From contig NW_025954990.1 of the NCBI RefSeq assembly GCF_022376445.1, forward strand, positions 248,001 to 312,000: DNA of 64,000 bases, in the 5' to 3' direction. Shown piece by piece: positions 1 to 10,920 of the stretch. Made by a program: the position numbers and the translations under genes. A model generated the notes under the pieces. It had not been told where the DNA came from, did no database searches, and saw only the letters and a list, made by a program, of their open reading frames with translations. The stretch is from Fomitopsis serialis (Eukaryota > Basidiomycota > Agaricomycetes > Polyporales > Fomitopsidaceae). The first letter of the stretch is position 1. Each line of letters opens with the position of its first letter.

Positions 1-348
1 CGAAAACTTCATTTGACAGCCCTTTACTTTTTACTATTAACTTATGCGATGACGACATGGCAGCCCTCTGATTCAGAGGGACAATGGCTGTATATGGCCT
101 CTGGTGTGATTGTGAGTTCGCGGTAAGTCTATATAGACTTAGTCTGAGTAACTTTGGCGGCGAACACATCAGATGATGCTGGTCACTGTCTCTTTCAGTT
201 CGCGCATGGCTCTACAACGAGTATGTAGGTGTGCTGAGTCGGTGTGCTCACCTATCAAAAACAGTACTTATACCTATTTTGTGCTCCTCGTGAGTCAGTT
301 AGCATGCAGCCTGGCATACAGTGTCCGAGGGTTTCTCCAAAAGAATAT
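1..348. other. Intergenic, nothing recognised
   Basis: No coding frame, RNA gene or repeat could be supported here. It lies at the 3' side of the minus-strand tRNA-Glu. Confidence 0.5.
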
Positions 349-419
349 TCCGACACGGGGAATCGAACCCCGGGCTATCGCGTGAGAGGCGATAATGTTA
401 GCCACTACACCATATCGGA
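349..419 (-). tRNA. tRNA-Glu (anticodon CTC)
   Basis: On the minus strand the sequence folds as a cloverleaf. The 7-bp acceptor stem pairs TCCGATA with TGTCGGA, the D arm is GTGTAGTGGCTAACAT-like, the anticodon loop CTCTCAC reads CTC, and the T arm contains GGTTCGATTC. It is 71 nt with no intron and no encoded CCA. An identical copy lies at 22301-22371. Confidence 0.95.
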
Positions 420-573
420 CTTCCTCTTGACAATGACATGTGCTTATCCACTCAAACTCCGGCTGTCTGCGTCGGTGCCATGAAACTTTTGACGACTTTC
501 ATTTGCTCTTGATTTCTTCAGCCACAGTCTGTGTGCATGCACGACAATAATCTGTTCCTGTCGGGAAGAAGAC

Positions 574-3151
574 ATGGTTGCGCTCGCAGATCCTACGGCA
601 GTCAAGGTCTACACCGTCAATGGCGCAGCTTCGGGATCCTCTTCTTCACTACCAGACTGGCTCACTCGAAAACGCGCCGTGCAAGGGAAGGGAAAGCGTA
701 GCGCCATTCGAGAGCAGGTCGAGTCGACGATCGAACTCATTCAGCACTTCGAGTTCCCCGAGGCGAGCAACCGAGTAAAGACGACCAGGGACGGACACCA
801 TGTTATTGCGACTGGGACATACAAGCCTCAGATACGAGTGTGGGACCTTGACCAGCTATCGCTCAAGTTCGAGCGGCATACTGACGCGGAGAATGTTGAC
901 TTCGTTGTGAGTCAGTTTGCCTTGCTGCGAGTGTTGATATTGCTAGTGCTAATGTCCGCATTTATGCGGGGTAGATGCTGTCGGATGACTGGACCAAGAG
1001 TATACACCTTCAAAACGATCGCTCTGTAGAGCTGCACACACAAGGCGGTTTCCACTACCGCACACGGATACCTCGCTTTGGGCGGGCACTCGCGTACCAC
1101 CTCCCCTCGTGTGACGCTCTGTTTGCAGCCTCTGGTCCAGAGATCTTCCGTCTAAATCTAGACCAGGGCCGGTTCATGAACCCTCTGCTGCTGCAAGGCG
1201 AAGGTGGCGAGACGATCGCAGGTGTGAATGTCATCGACATCAACCCAGCACACCAGCTATTCGGCTTCGGTGTGGAGGGGAACGGCACCGTAGAATTCTG
1301 GGACCCCCGCTCGAGGGCACGAGTGGGTATCCTCAGACTACCAAAGGACAGGCTGCTGCCAGTAGGCGCGGCAATGCCTGCGCTACCGGGCGTAGACGAT
1401 GGCGGAGCTCAGTCACTCTCAGTAACTGCCATCTCGTCACGGCAAGATGGACTGTCCTACGCGATTGGTACGTCATCCGGACACACTATGCTCTACGACA
1501 TACGTTCCGCTCGGCCGTTGGCCATCAAAGACCAAGGTTATGGTCTCCCGGTCAAGAACGTGGCATGGATAGAGGGTGGCAGCCGTATGGCAGGTGACGG
1601 ACTGGTGTTGAGTGCGGACAAGAAGGTCATCAAGATCTGGGACAGGAATTCGGTGTGTATACGGTTTTTATTCTCAGAACCAGTTTGCCCATATATATTC
1701 CTCGATTAGCCGGAGACCAACTTCACCTCGATAACACCCGCTGCGGACATCAACGACGTCCATCACATACCCAACAGCGGTCTGCTGCTCCTCGCCAACG
1801 AAGGCATCCAAATGACGACGTACTTCATCCCTCAACTCGGACCCGCCCCGCGCTGGGCGAGCTTCCTCGAGAACCTCACCGAAGAAATGGAAGACCAGAC
1901 GATGCGCACCGCCTACAAGGACTACAAGTTCATCACGCGGGACGAGCTTACGAGCCTCGGACTCGACCACCTTGCCGGTACGCCCGCGCTGAAGCCGTAC
2001 ATGCACGGCTACTTCGTCTCGCTCGCGCTCTATGACACCGCGCGCGTCATCGCGAACCCGTACGTGTACGCGGAGCACCGCGAACGCGCTGTCCGTGAGA
2101 AGATGGAGAAGCTCGCGGAGAGCAGGATCCGCGCGCCGAAGAACGCGCTGGCGGGCGTGAAGGTGAACAAGGCTCTCGCGGAGAAAATTAGGAAGGAGGA
2201 GGAGCGGGCGAGGAAGAGGGAGGAGAGGAAGCAGGCGAAGAAGGCGTCGCAGGCAGAGGGGGTGGCAGATGTGATGGACGTGGATGAGGAAGGCAGTGAG
2301 GTGGAGGACAAAGGTGCCAAGGAGAAGCCGAGTCTTCTCAACGATCCGCGTTTCGCAGCCCTCTTCAAGAATCCTGAGTTCGAGGTGGACGAGAACACCC
2401 GAGAATACGCACTACTCAACCCCTCAGCGGCTGCACAACGGCAGGGTCGTGGGGTTGCAGGGAAGAGCGGAAGGACGAAGACAGCAGTTGAGCAGGAAGA
2501 AGAGGAGAGCGACAAAGGTTCGTCAGACGGGCTCAGTGAGAGCGAGGAAAGTCAGAGTGGGAGCGAGGAGAGTCAGGACAGTGACGTCGCTGGAGGTACG
2601 TTGCTTTGGCCGGGTCAAACACATGCGCTCATTCATCTTCCATAGAGCTCTGGACAGACGACATCCGCGCCCGCTTGGCCGCCCGCAACTCGGCACGTTC
2701 GCAGTACCGCTCACGAGCACAGCCGCGCCAACCAAAAGTCAACCTTGTCCCCTTACATGCACAAGCATCGGGAGCAAGTCGTTCCGCGGACAGAAATGCC
2801 ACCTTCGGTCAGCGCCGTTCCGGCCCTTCTGTCGCTGGAAAGGGCAAGACGCGGGTGGACACCGCAGATGTACATCAAACAGGTGACGGTGGCATGGAAA
2901 CGTCATTTGTGCCGCGGTCATCTGGTGCGTACGACTCTGACGAAGACATGGATGGTTCGAGCCGCGCAACTGCGAAGGGTGCCAAAGGGGGGAAGGATGC
3001 GAAGAGGAAGGGGGTGGAGTCTTTCGGCGCTGGCATGGAACGAGGCGGCGAAGACCCGGATCGCGAGCTGAGTGAGAGCGAACGGCGGGGAAGGACTCAA
3101 CGGCGGAAGGGCATGCGGAGTGGGAGCAAGAACACGTTCAGAAGGCAATGA
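574..3151 (+). CDS. ENP2: Nucleolar WD40 protein NOL10/Enp2
   Basis: Four exons are inferred (574-906, 975-1652, 1710-2595, 2646-3151), with all junctions GT-AG and in phase, giving about 800 residues. The first ~400 residues are WD40-like, including IRVWDLD and the conserved SDDW block that opens exon 2. A NUC153 signature (DPRFAALFKNPEF, about residue 550) follows, and then a basic, acidic-patch tail with FGAGMERG. This order is that of yeast Enp2 and animal NOL10, which work in the nucleolus in 18S rRNA and small-subunit processing. The length is somewhat above the ~700 residues typical of the family because the tail is longer. The ATG at 574 is the first in frame and begins the conserved VYTVNGA-type start. 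The reading frame appears intact. Confidence 0.93.
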
Positions 3152-5308
3152 TTGAGTACCCCCTTATCATGTACATTGCCGTGGCAGTATCCCACAGGTC
3201 CTCTGGACTCGCGCAGGTGGTGAGACGCGGAGGTCTTGGCAACATTCACACTTATTTGCTCACTTATCTACCCGCGGGCTACTCAATCATCTCGTCGCCG
3301 TCGATATTAGGCGATAATTCTCGGATCCAGGGTTGTCAGACAGAATAACTGCTTTTGCATGATCGCTACCAGCCATCAGAGTGAGTGAAGATGCAACATC
3401 CCCTCGAGCTGTTGACTGAATGTCTCAATGTGTAGGGTATCCTGATGGCGTGACTCAATTTGATGCTAGAGCACTTGAATTAGATGTTGCTAGGCATCGC
3501 TGCCAACCGCTCGACAAGTAGAGTGCATTTCAATGACCTTCGAAGATGGTGGAATGTGTCCGGCGTAGAAGCCAATGCACATTAGATCCCCGGAGCGCTG
3601 TACAACATTCTAAACGAATGGTGGGTTCTTGTTCGTTTCCGCGAGCTTTCTAGTAGTAGTTGTCTCGGTGGGCTGCATTTATCTGTGTTCACGCTTCAAG
3701 CTGACGATGATTTCCTGGCCCAGAGTTACATGCAGGGAGACAGACCGCTGCAAATCTTGTTTGCCAGAAGCTCACTTAAGCTTCAATTCGCTCGTATGAA
3801 CTGCCCGTGTGGTGTGACATCACGGTCGGTCGCATATATTGTGTGCCCGTATGGGTAAGTCTTCCGCATGTTGAAAACAGTGCCTGTCATGCAATAGACG
3901 TGTCGGTTCAATGAATCATACGAATATCATCACTCCAGGACCAGTGCATTGGACTTCTCATTTTTGACAGCGCTCACCGGCATTGTGTCATGTCCCAGAG
4001 CATGATTCATGTCCGGTCCTCTGTTAGACTGCTACTATTCAGATTGAAGCCGCAGCCTTTGATACAAGGCAGGTTCACTTCCTCGCGACTCAAATGCATG
4101 GTTGTTCATGCTGCGAAGCTTGAAGGGCAACAGCACTCGTTCGATGTGTATCGCTTCAAATATGAGTGATACCCGGTACGCGATGCAGCCTCTCGTCATC
4201 GGCCACAAGGACCTGGAAATTAGACACGAGCCTCAATGAAGGTGTGCAGGCCTGCAGGACGATCAGGTCTTTTTGTCCTATTGACTTCCAGGCAGATTGG
4301 GACCGCCCGGGAATTCCTAGGTTCTGCAATTAATCGGGAATAGGCACTAGCGTAGAGAAACAGACGCCAAGAGTGAACATACAGTAATGTACCGGTCCTT
4401 GAAACACTACGGGTCCTTGAAACAAATCGACTTCACTCATTTTCACTGAACCTCTGAGGCCCCAAAAAATCATGATAAATAAAATGACACTTTATTACAT
4501 CTCCTAGATATTCAGTTCAATGGTACGAGCACAGAAGCCCATACAGTGTGTCGAGAAACCCGAAACTCGTGTTTCACGACATTCTGTTGCCCGATATGGT
4601 AAGCAGCGCTTATATCAACCAGATGTTGTACGAAATCCCTTGCACTGGCGATTGTGAGCTATCACCAGGAAGTTCAGAGCAATCACTATACATTCCTTCG
4701 TCTTCACTGGCCCGACTGAGCAGTATTATTTGCGATGAATATGACTGCATAGCTGCCGAAGCATTGACATGCACTCACAAAAGTTGCCATTTTAGGCAGG
4801 TGTTTCAAGGACTGGTCCCGCCACCGATAAGAGAATTTTGAACTGATCTCCGTGCTGTCACAGAGCCTCTGCATGGATAAGAATCATCGGAGGAGGAGGA
4901 GGAGGAGGAGGAGGAGGGTGGGTCCATTTAGTCATCGGCCGGGAGCGCGGTAGCGCCCAGCAGCGTCTTGACGATGACAGCGCTCACTAAGTTACAACAC
5001 CATAAGAATGTAGAATAATTTATATACTCATACAGAGTGATACAAAACGTATATGTGGTCCGATCTTGGGTACGACACGTTCAACGGATGTGGTGGGCCG
5101 AGAAAGATTTGAGTGTTTCAAGGACCGGTACATTACTGTAAGAGAAGCGTGTCTTCGGTGTAGATGGTTTATAGTGGGCGACAAGGTAAGGCTTGTATCT
5201 GTCGTTCACGCCCCCAGTGGCAGACGGACGCGCACATATATCGGTGTAACTGAAGGTGCGGAGCGGAGGCTCGGAGGCGCATTCAATAGCCAAGTTGGGG
5301 CGCCGAAC
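3152..5308. other. Gene-poor interval
   Basis: No conserved protein or RNA gene was recognised in about 2.1 kb. Open frames are short or start with non-ATG codons. The only structured element is the GGA microsatellite at 4889-4918. Confidence 0.5.
4889..4918 (+). repeat. (GGA)n microsatellite
   Basis: About nine uninterrupted GGA units run from 4889, ending in GGGTGGG. It is not inside a supported coding region. Confidence 0.9.
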
Positions 5309-5470
5309 CTGGCGCGTCCCTTCGGCTCGAGCCTTGACCTTTGCGGAAACAGCGTTAACGGTCTTGGGTAGCGAGGTTGTGTAATGAAGGGTAATAAGAA
5401 GCTGGAGGCGGCGGGCTGGCAACTTCAGCCTGTTCGATCGCGCCGAGGATGGCGTGTCCCTACGGCTCGA
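5309..5470 (+). promoter_or_regulatory. Two copies of the shared RDDN upstream element
   Basis: GGCGCGTCCCTTCGGCTCGA (5311-5330) and GGCGTGTCCCTACGGCTCGA (5451-5470) are two versions of a sequence that also stands upstream of four other RDDN family copies. The nearer one ends about 127 bp before the ATG of copy 1. A TATAAGTA sequence (5546-5553) lies 51 bp before that ATG. The function is inferred only from position and conservation. Confidence 0.5.
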
Positions 5471-5596
5471 TCCTATGTAGAGCCTTACACGGCGTCCATA
5501 GTTGGAGTCTATCATGCGTACGCTCGCCTCGCTCCCTCTCCACTGTATAAGTATACGGCTGCCTCAGGCTCGGCAGTCCCCTAGGACCAGCCAACG

Positions 5597-6645
5597 ATGA
5601 CCAGCGAACACAGCGAACATCCACTCGGGCGATCTGAGCCGACCGGCTCCAGAACCTCAGGCTTAGCACATCGGTATCTGGTACGTCGCCTAAAATATGC
5701 ACGAAACATTCGGAGCTCACTACGGCTCTGCACGGCGTAGCGCGACGACAACAAGCATATCTGGCTGTCGTGCTGCGTGGCAGCCTCGATATCCATCTTT
5801 CCGCTCAGCACCCTGATCGCACGCCGCATCCCGCGGCTTGCCACCTCTGCATGGGCGCGAGAGACGTGGGCCGACAAACACAGCATCGGCACACTTCTGC
5901 AAGCATCTACTGCGTTGGGAGCTATAACCTACTCGTTCACGCGTCAGAGGCAATATAAGAAGACGGCCGAGACAGACGAAGACGTCCGGACCATCGCACT
6001 CGCCACTGATGCAGTTGGACACGGCTTCCAGCGGCAATCGCCCGAGCTCCTACAACTCTTGTTGCTGCAACGAAATGGGACCTTGGGCCCAGCAGGTACG
6101 CTACACCGACATGTCTCTGTTCCGAATGCTTATCAGACAGCGCAGAACCCGAGAAACCGACCAATAATATCATGGAATCGGAGGGGCCGAGCAACATCAT
6201 AGAAAGGAGTGTAATGGCCGCAGCCAAGCTTTGGACTTCCTCGACGCCCTTGTGGATCGTGCGCAAGGGCTTGGAGGACGACCTACGAGATCACGGCGTG
6301 CCGCAGCGTGACATCGAGAGAGTGGTAGTCCTTCTAGGAGGAGCACCGGACTTCGAGAAGCACTTGGTAGGCATTGTCCCGCCATTCAGCAGTCTGCATA
6401 CTATGCTAAGCCTCCGGCAGGGTCTATATGTATTGACAGTACTTGCGTTGACACTGGGGTATACCTGGCCTATGCTCACAAAGAGGCCACGGCCGAGGTG
6501 GCTGGGCTTCGGAGCGATCCCTTGGGTGGGTGCGTGGGGTATGTATGGCATCACTTACTTTCAGCATGAATGGTTAGCTTTGCACATCGAAGATAGGTCT
6601 GCTGTTGCTACTGTTTTGCGAAAGAGACGCCTCACGCAGACATAG
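5597..6645 (+). CDS. RDDN-family four-helix membrane protein, copy 1 (orphan)
   Basis: I do not recognise this family. The exon model 5597-5680, 5741-6095, 6137-6366, 6421-6645 is in phase throughout and gives 297 residues. Exon 1 encodes a short hydrophilic start ending in HRYL. Exon 2 begins RDDNKHIWL and holds one hydrophobic segment before LIARRIPRLATSAWA and a second around ALGAITYSFTRQRQY. Exon 3 is a soluble helical part (IIERSVMAAAKLWTSS, then a GGAPDFEKH end). Exon 4 has two more hydrophobic stretches and ends RKRRLTQT. No signal peptide, enzyme motif or known domain is visible. The exon pattern and motif order recur in the other full copies, which supports the model. Copy 4 at 23087-24128 is a near-identical inverted duplicate. 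The cellular site is unknown; the ARRIPR loop gives a basic side after the first helix. Confidence 0.75.
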
Positions 6646-7239
6646 CGTCGGAGGTGTTCAATAGCTACTGGCCTGGACTCGCTATGTCTACTGTCTCCGT
6701 TTCTACTCCCCACCCTACTCCTTGAATCGAGGTTCTGCCAGGCCGCTGATGGCATCTTGCCTCTCTTTGTATGTTGAGCGTGTGGCCCCCAAGAATTGCT
6801 AGCTTAGGTGCGCGCGAGTCTGACGCAGACGTCGGGCACTTAACGAACCACAGAACCGCTGATCATGGAATGTATCTAGCCTGCGTCAACTTCCTCAGGC
6901 TCCTCGTACCACCGTCATGCAGTTCCGCGATTCTGTGAAGTCGACGTTGCAATAGTGCGTCTCGAGCGCAAGCTCAAAATAGTTAGGGAACTACTTATCT
7001 GCCTTATACATACGACAGTCCTCACGTCAACTTGAGTCGTGTTTGTGGCCTGCCTACGGAAGACTAGCTGATCTGTGTAAGACTGTATTAGACTTCCTTA
7101 CTTACACCTAGTCTGCTTCAAAATGACGGCCCTACACTGGGACAGCCCGTTAGCGGAGTTACATAAGCCACTTCATCTCCGAAACGCGTGCGCAAATCTC
7201 GACGCGCTCGACGCGTCGCCTTTGCTCGAACCCCAGCCT
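6646..7239. other. Intergenic, nothing recognised
   Basis: This interval lies between RDDN copy 1 and the MFS relic. No coding or RNA feature could be supported. Confidence 0.4.
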
Positions 7240-7735
7240 GACGATGGTAAGGCTCTTGTCGATGTTCATCACGGTCACGAACGTTATCGTGGCGCTGTTC
7301 GTGGGCCGGGTGCTGCTCGTGGTCCTCGTCAGTGAGTATTCGTCGTCGACGGATCTTGAGCGTGTGCTGATCAGTGCGCTGTGCAGCGATGGGTATGGCC
7401 CTGACAGGCGGCGTGGCGAACCTGTTGTTTGCGCTGATCAACCCCGTGGCGACGTACTGGGCGTTCGGCGCGGACTTTGTGTTTGCAGCGGGCACGCTCT
7501 TCGTTGCGAAAGTGTGTCTTCCGTACGACCAGAGCGTCGGCGGCCCGGTGTGCTCTTCCAGAGCATGACTCAGGTGTGTGTGATGTCTCCGTATTGTGTG
7601 CGTATGGCTAATATAATGGGTCCTGCAGCTCGGTGTGTCGTTCGGTTTGGCGATTACAAGGATCGTGTACGACTCGGAGCTCAAGAAGATGTCTGCGAAG
7701 GACGGCTTCGACGTCGACGGGACTGCCCACTCTCA
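7240..7735 (+). pseudogene. MFS drug/H+ antiporter (DHA2-like) relic
   Basis: Translated pieces match the C-terminal helices of fungal DHA2-type MFS efflux proteins. GGVANLLFALINPVATYW, then GADFVFAAGTLFVAKV and LPYDQSVGG, are in one frame. The continuation LFQSMTQ is in another frame because two extra bases are present near 7549. After a GTGTGT...GCAG intron the frame gives LGVSFGLAITRIVYDSEL (from about 7630). It then ends abruptly in the pyrimidine-rich block. Only the last ~150 residues of a ~550-residue family are represented and no start is visible, so this is a broken fragment. The hydrophobic frame at 7240-7335 may be an upstream helix but is not clearly placed. Confidence 0.7.
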
Positions 7736-8450
7736 CCTGCTCGCCCGTTTCTACCTGCCAGGCAGCCCTCGCCCTCATGATTGCTCTCGTCGCCCGTCTC
7801 ACACGCTTGCCCACCCACTCCCCACCCGCTTGCCCGCTCTCGTCCGCCCGCCTCCGTCTTCTTGATGACTCGCTCGCCTACCTGCTCTTGTCTATCCGCC
7901 CATCATGCCAGCACGCCTGCCTGCAAACTCACCCTCCTGCTCGCTCGCCAGCGCTCACTATCAGCTTGCTCCTTACCTCGCTCGCCCGCTATTTCGCTGT
8001 ACCCCTCGCCCGCCTCACACTTGTCTGTGTACTGCTCACCTGTTCCGCTTGCTGACTGTCTCGCCTGCCCACCACCTGTCATCCCTCTATCCCCTCTCGC
8101 TCACTGTCTCGCTCGCTCGCTATCTCGTGCGCCTGCTCTCTGCCGACTGTCTCGCTCACCGACTGTCTTGCTCGCCGACTGTCTCACTCGCCCGCTGACT
8201 TGCTGTCTCGCAATCTCGCTGTCTCACGCAATGTCCCGGAGTAAGAACCACAACTTCAAAAGCATACATGTGACTGTTATACCCACACCTGCACAGCCTC
8301 TCATCCACGGTTCTTCTTGCACGCGCCCTCTCGCCTGCGCTCTCATCTACTCGGCCAGCCGGCCACCCACTCACCTGCACGATCGCCCATGCGATTGTCC
8401 ACACGTTCACACACCCACTGCCCTGTGGACCCGCCTACTTGCACGTAGAC
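7736..8450 (+). repeat. Degenerate C/T-rich minisatellite block
   Basis: A strongly strand-skewed run is built from variants of CTCGCCCG, CTCGCTCG and TGCCTGCC, with almost no G-only or A-rich stretches. It begins inside the MFS relic. The long open frame across it (Cys/Pro/Leu/Ser-rich) is a by-product of the composition, not a protein. Similar blocks lie at 28040-28182, 28815-29035 and, on the opposite strand, 53441-54030. Confidence 0.8.
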
Positions 8451-9017
8451 CCAAAAGCGTGTATGAGCGAACGAAAATACGGGCTACGAGAGTGATGATC
8501 TCGAAGCAGGTGTACGCCGGACGAGTACAAATCATTAGTTTAGGTATTAGATTATATCGTGAAAGATCTCAGTTCTGCCACCTGCCGATCTGCCGCTGCC
8601 ACCCGCCGAGTCGCCGTGGCCACGGCATTGCTCGGCCATCACAGAATGGGTAGCAAAGGGGCTCTCCCGGTGTTGGGGGCGCGTTTTGAAGCAGACCCTT
8701 AGAAGACCGTCCTCTCCCTCACTCAAAGAGGTCTTCTTTAGGGTCTGCCTAGGGGAGACTAACTTACACCTATATGAACGAGAATTCCCACGCTCAGTGG
8801 ATACCCAAGTACAACCGTGACGCCGCGCAACTTGAAGCAACCCATCACATTGCCACGATAGCATGGTCTCTACGCAATCTCTATGTCTGTACTGGTCGTC
8901 TCCCACCTCAGCTGACAGCTGGAGATGCTTACATGTCGGAACAACAGTCTCCGAATCGGGGAATTATGTAAAGGTACGGATACTCGGACGCGGACTGAGC
9001 TCGCTCGTGCCGGACCT
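8451..9017. other. Intergenic, nothing recognised
   Basis: Short open frames only, none with a recognisable domain. The right end leads into the conserved upstream region of RDDN copy 2. Confidence 0.4.
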
Positions 9018-9036
9018 GGCGTGTCCCTTCGGCTCG
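9018..9036 (+). promoter_or_regulatory. Shared RDDN upstream element (copy 2)
   Basis: GGCGTGTCCCTTCGGCTCG stands 157 bp before the ATG of copy 2. It is followed by a TATAAGTA at 9128-9135, 65 bp before that ATG, as in copy 1. Confidence 0.5.
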
Positions 9037-9192
9037 CGCCTCGAGAAGTCATGGTCTCAGCGGAAGCAGCATTGTTGAGTCCTCAGTTCGACACACGAAT
9101 GCACGCCTCGCACCCTCTCTGCTCCAGTATAAGTACAGTCACATACATGGCTGTGTGGACCCGACGCACTCCATGACCCATTGGCAGCGATC

Positions 9193-10210
9193 ATGCCTGA
9201 ACACACCGAACATTCACCGCGTGGACAATCCTCAACCGCTACGACCGCCTATAACCGGCTCGTCCATCGCTATCTGGTATGTCTTGAAAATACGCGTGAG
9301 ACGTCCAAAGCCCATCATAACTTTGCACCGCATAGCGCGAGGATAACAGGCACATCTGGCTGTCGTGCTGCGTAGCAGTATCGTCGTGTGCGTTCTTCCC
9401 ACTCAGCTTGCTGGTCGCGCGCCGTATTCCGCGGCTTGCTACCACTGCATGGGCGCGAGAGGCCTGGGGCGACAAAGACGGTGTCATCATGCTTCTTCAA
9501 ACATCTGCATTCTCGGGATGGGTGGCCTACTACCACGCGCGCTGGAGACAATATGAAAGGATGGAAGAGAAGGACGTGGACTTCCGGACCATTAGCCGAG
9601 CCAATTTCTTGAGCATGGATCGCTTCAAGCTTCAATCTCCTGGGAGTTCTTGGAGTGTGGTGAAGGCAGTTTCGTTACCAGCAGGTGCGCCACATTTATA
9701 TATCCTTGCTACGATTATTCACTGGTCTCGACTCCAACTGTCTGCAGACAACTTGGACAGTCCGATTGACATCATCGAGAGGATTGGCATGAACTCTGCT
9801 AAGCTGTGGACATCCCCAACACGCCTATGGGTGATGCGCAAGACCTTGGAGGACGACCTACGGAAACATGGTGTGTCGCAGAGTGACATCGAAAGGATAG
9901 TAATCCTTCTCGGAGGGGCGCCAGATTGTGAAAAGCATGTAGTGAGCACCTTACTTGACGCCATGTCTATATCTTGCATTAAAGCTGCGGTAGTTCGTTG
10001 GAAGATTACTATCACTGGCCTGCGTGGCGGGTGGTGCTTGGCCTTTCTTCATAATGCGGCCACGGCCAAGGTGGCTGCGCCCAGGTATCGCACTGGCTAT
10101 GACACTATGTGTCTAGCCTTGGTTATTTCCAGCATCTCTGGATAGCTCTGCACATTCAGAACAGGTTTGCTGTTGCTACTGTCTTGAGAGAGAGGGGCTT
10201 AGCATATTAG
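9193..10210 (+). CDS. RDDN-family membrane protein, copy 2 (orphan, one frameshift)
   Basis: The exon pattern matches copy 1: exon 1 9193-9276 (ending HRYL), exon 2 9336-9684 (starting REDNRHIWL, with VARRIPRLATTAWA), exon 3 9748-9941 (IIERIGMNSAKLWTS ... LLGGAPDCEKH). The last exon is diverged. Its frame ends at SSISG (stop at 10145) unless one base is added near 10124. With that base it reads GYFQHLWIALHIQNRF and continues to the family-like end LRERGLAY at 10210. Either the gene is freshly disrupted or a GGG was read as GG. The function is unknown. Confidence 0.6.
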
Positions 10211-10458
10211 CGTCGGAGGACTGGACGTACTCTACTGAACCAGTCTATTGTTGAGTATGCTACTGTTCAGTTACTGTGTGTTGTCTACTACGTCTCTGCT
10301 CCCAACCCCACTGACACATAAACTTTTCTTGGTTCAGTACCTTGCTAATCAATATTCAAAATTCTAACGTACAGTGCGAAGAGTTCACTTAGTACTATGT
10401 GACGGATGCAGTCTCAAGTGCAACTTCCTCATCTTTCTACCATCACGACATCGTACAA
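10211..10458. other. Intergenic
   Basis: Short spacer between RDDN copy 2 and the next small gene. Nothing was recognised. Confidence 0.4.
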
Positions 10459-10892
10459 ATGGGCGACTCGGTGCATTTCATGTTTGACATGGCGATCGTG
10501 CGTCTCTCAAGCTCAAGACCGAAGGGCCTGCCAAGTTGCTGGCACTTGTCTTGAACGCCGACGACCAGCCGATGACTCGGACATTGACAATCGTCGATAA
10601 GTAAGGCCCCGGGCACCGACGCTGATAAATACCGCGATCAGCGACTCCGGCCGCCTTGAGATCTTGAGACCTCGAGCTGAGAGCCTTTCCAGCATCCCGT
10701 GGTACTTTCGCCGAACCGGCGTCGCGAGAACGACGGTGTGCGGCCCGACGAAGCGGAAGTATGCCCGTAGTACATATGTGAGTTACTGCCCGCAAAGCAC
10801 TCATCTTACCCTCATCTTCACGCCGACGTGTGGAAGTTATACTGATAGACTACCAGCAGCGACACCCGGGACACTACAGCAGCGAGCAGTGA
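10459..10892 (+). CDS. Small orphan protein, possibly DUF6593-like, one frameshift
   Basis: From the ATG at 10459 the frame reads MGDSVHFMFDMA. One base is then missing near 10492, after which the frame continues as DRASLKLKTEGPAKLLALVL and TRTLTIVD. Two plausible introns follow (GTAAGG...GATCAG near 10601-10645, GTGAGT...CCAG near 10780-10857). These join GRLEILRPRAESLS, WYFRRTGVARTTVCG and a short end HYSSEQ. The product would be about 100 residues and soluble. The beta-rich layout resembles small basidiomycete-specific proteins of the DUF6593 type, but that is a guess. The stop lies only 28 bp before the dehydrogenase start on the same strand. Confidence 0.4.
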
Positions 10893-10920
10893 CGACGATT
10901 GAAGCGCAATGTCCACGATC

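Noticed and set aside
4548..4841. A 97-codon plus-strand frame
   Set aside because: It begins with GTG, not ATG, and shows no recognisable domain.
6529..6570. A possible fifth exon border in RDDN copies (GTATGT...TTTCAG in copy 1)
   Set aside because: The putative intron would be only 26 bp and removing it breaks the frame. Read-through aligns well with copies 5 and 6.
7781..8653. A 290-codon Cys/Pro/Leu-rich open frame
   Set aside because: It is open only because the C/T-rich repeat lacks stop codons on that strand. Several frames are open at once and no domain is present.
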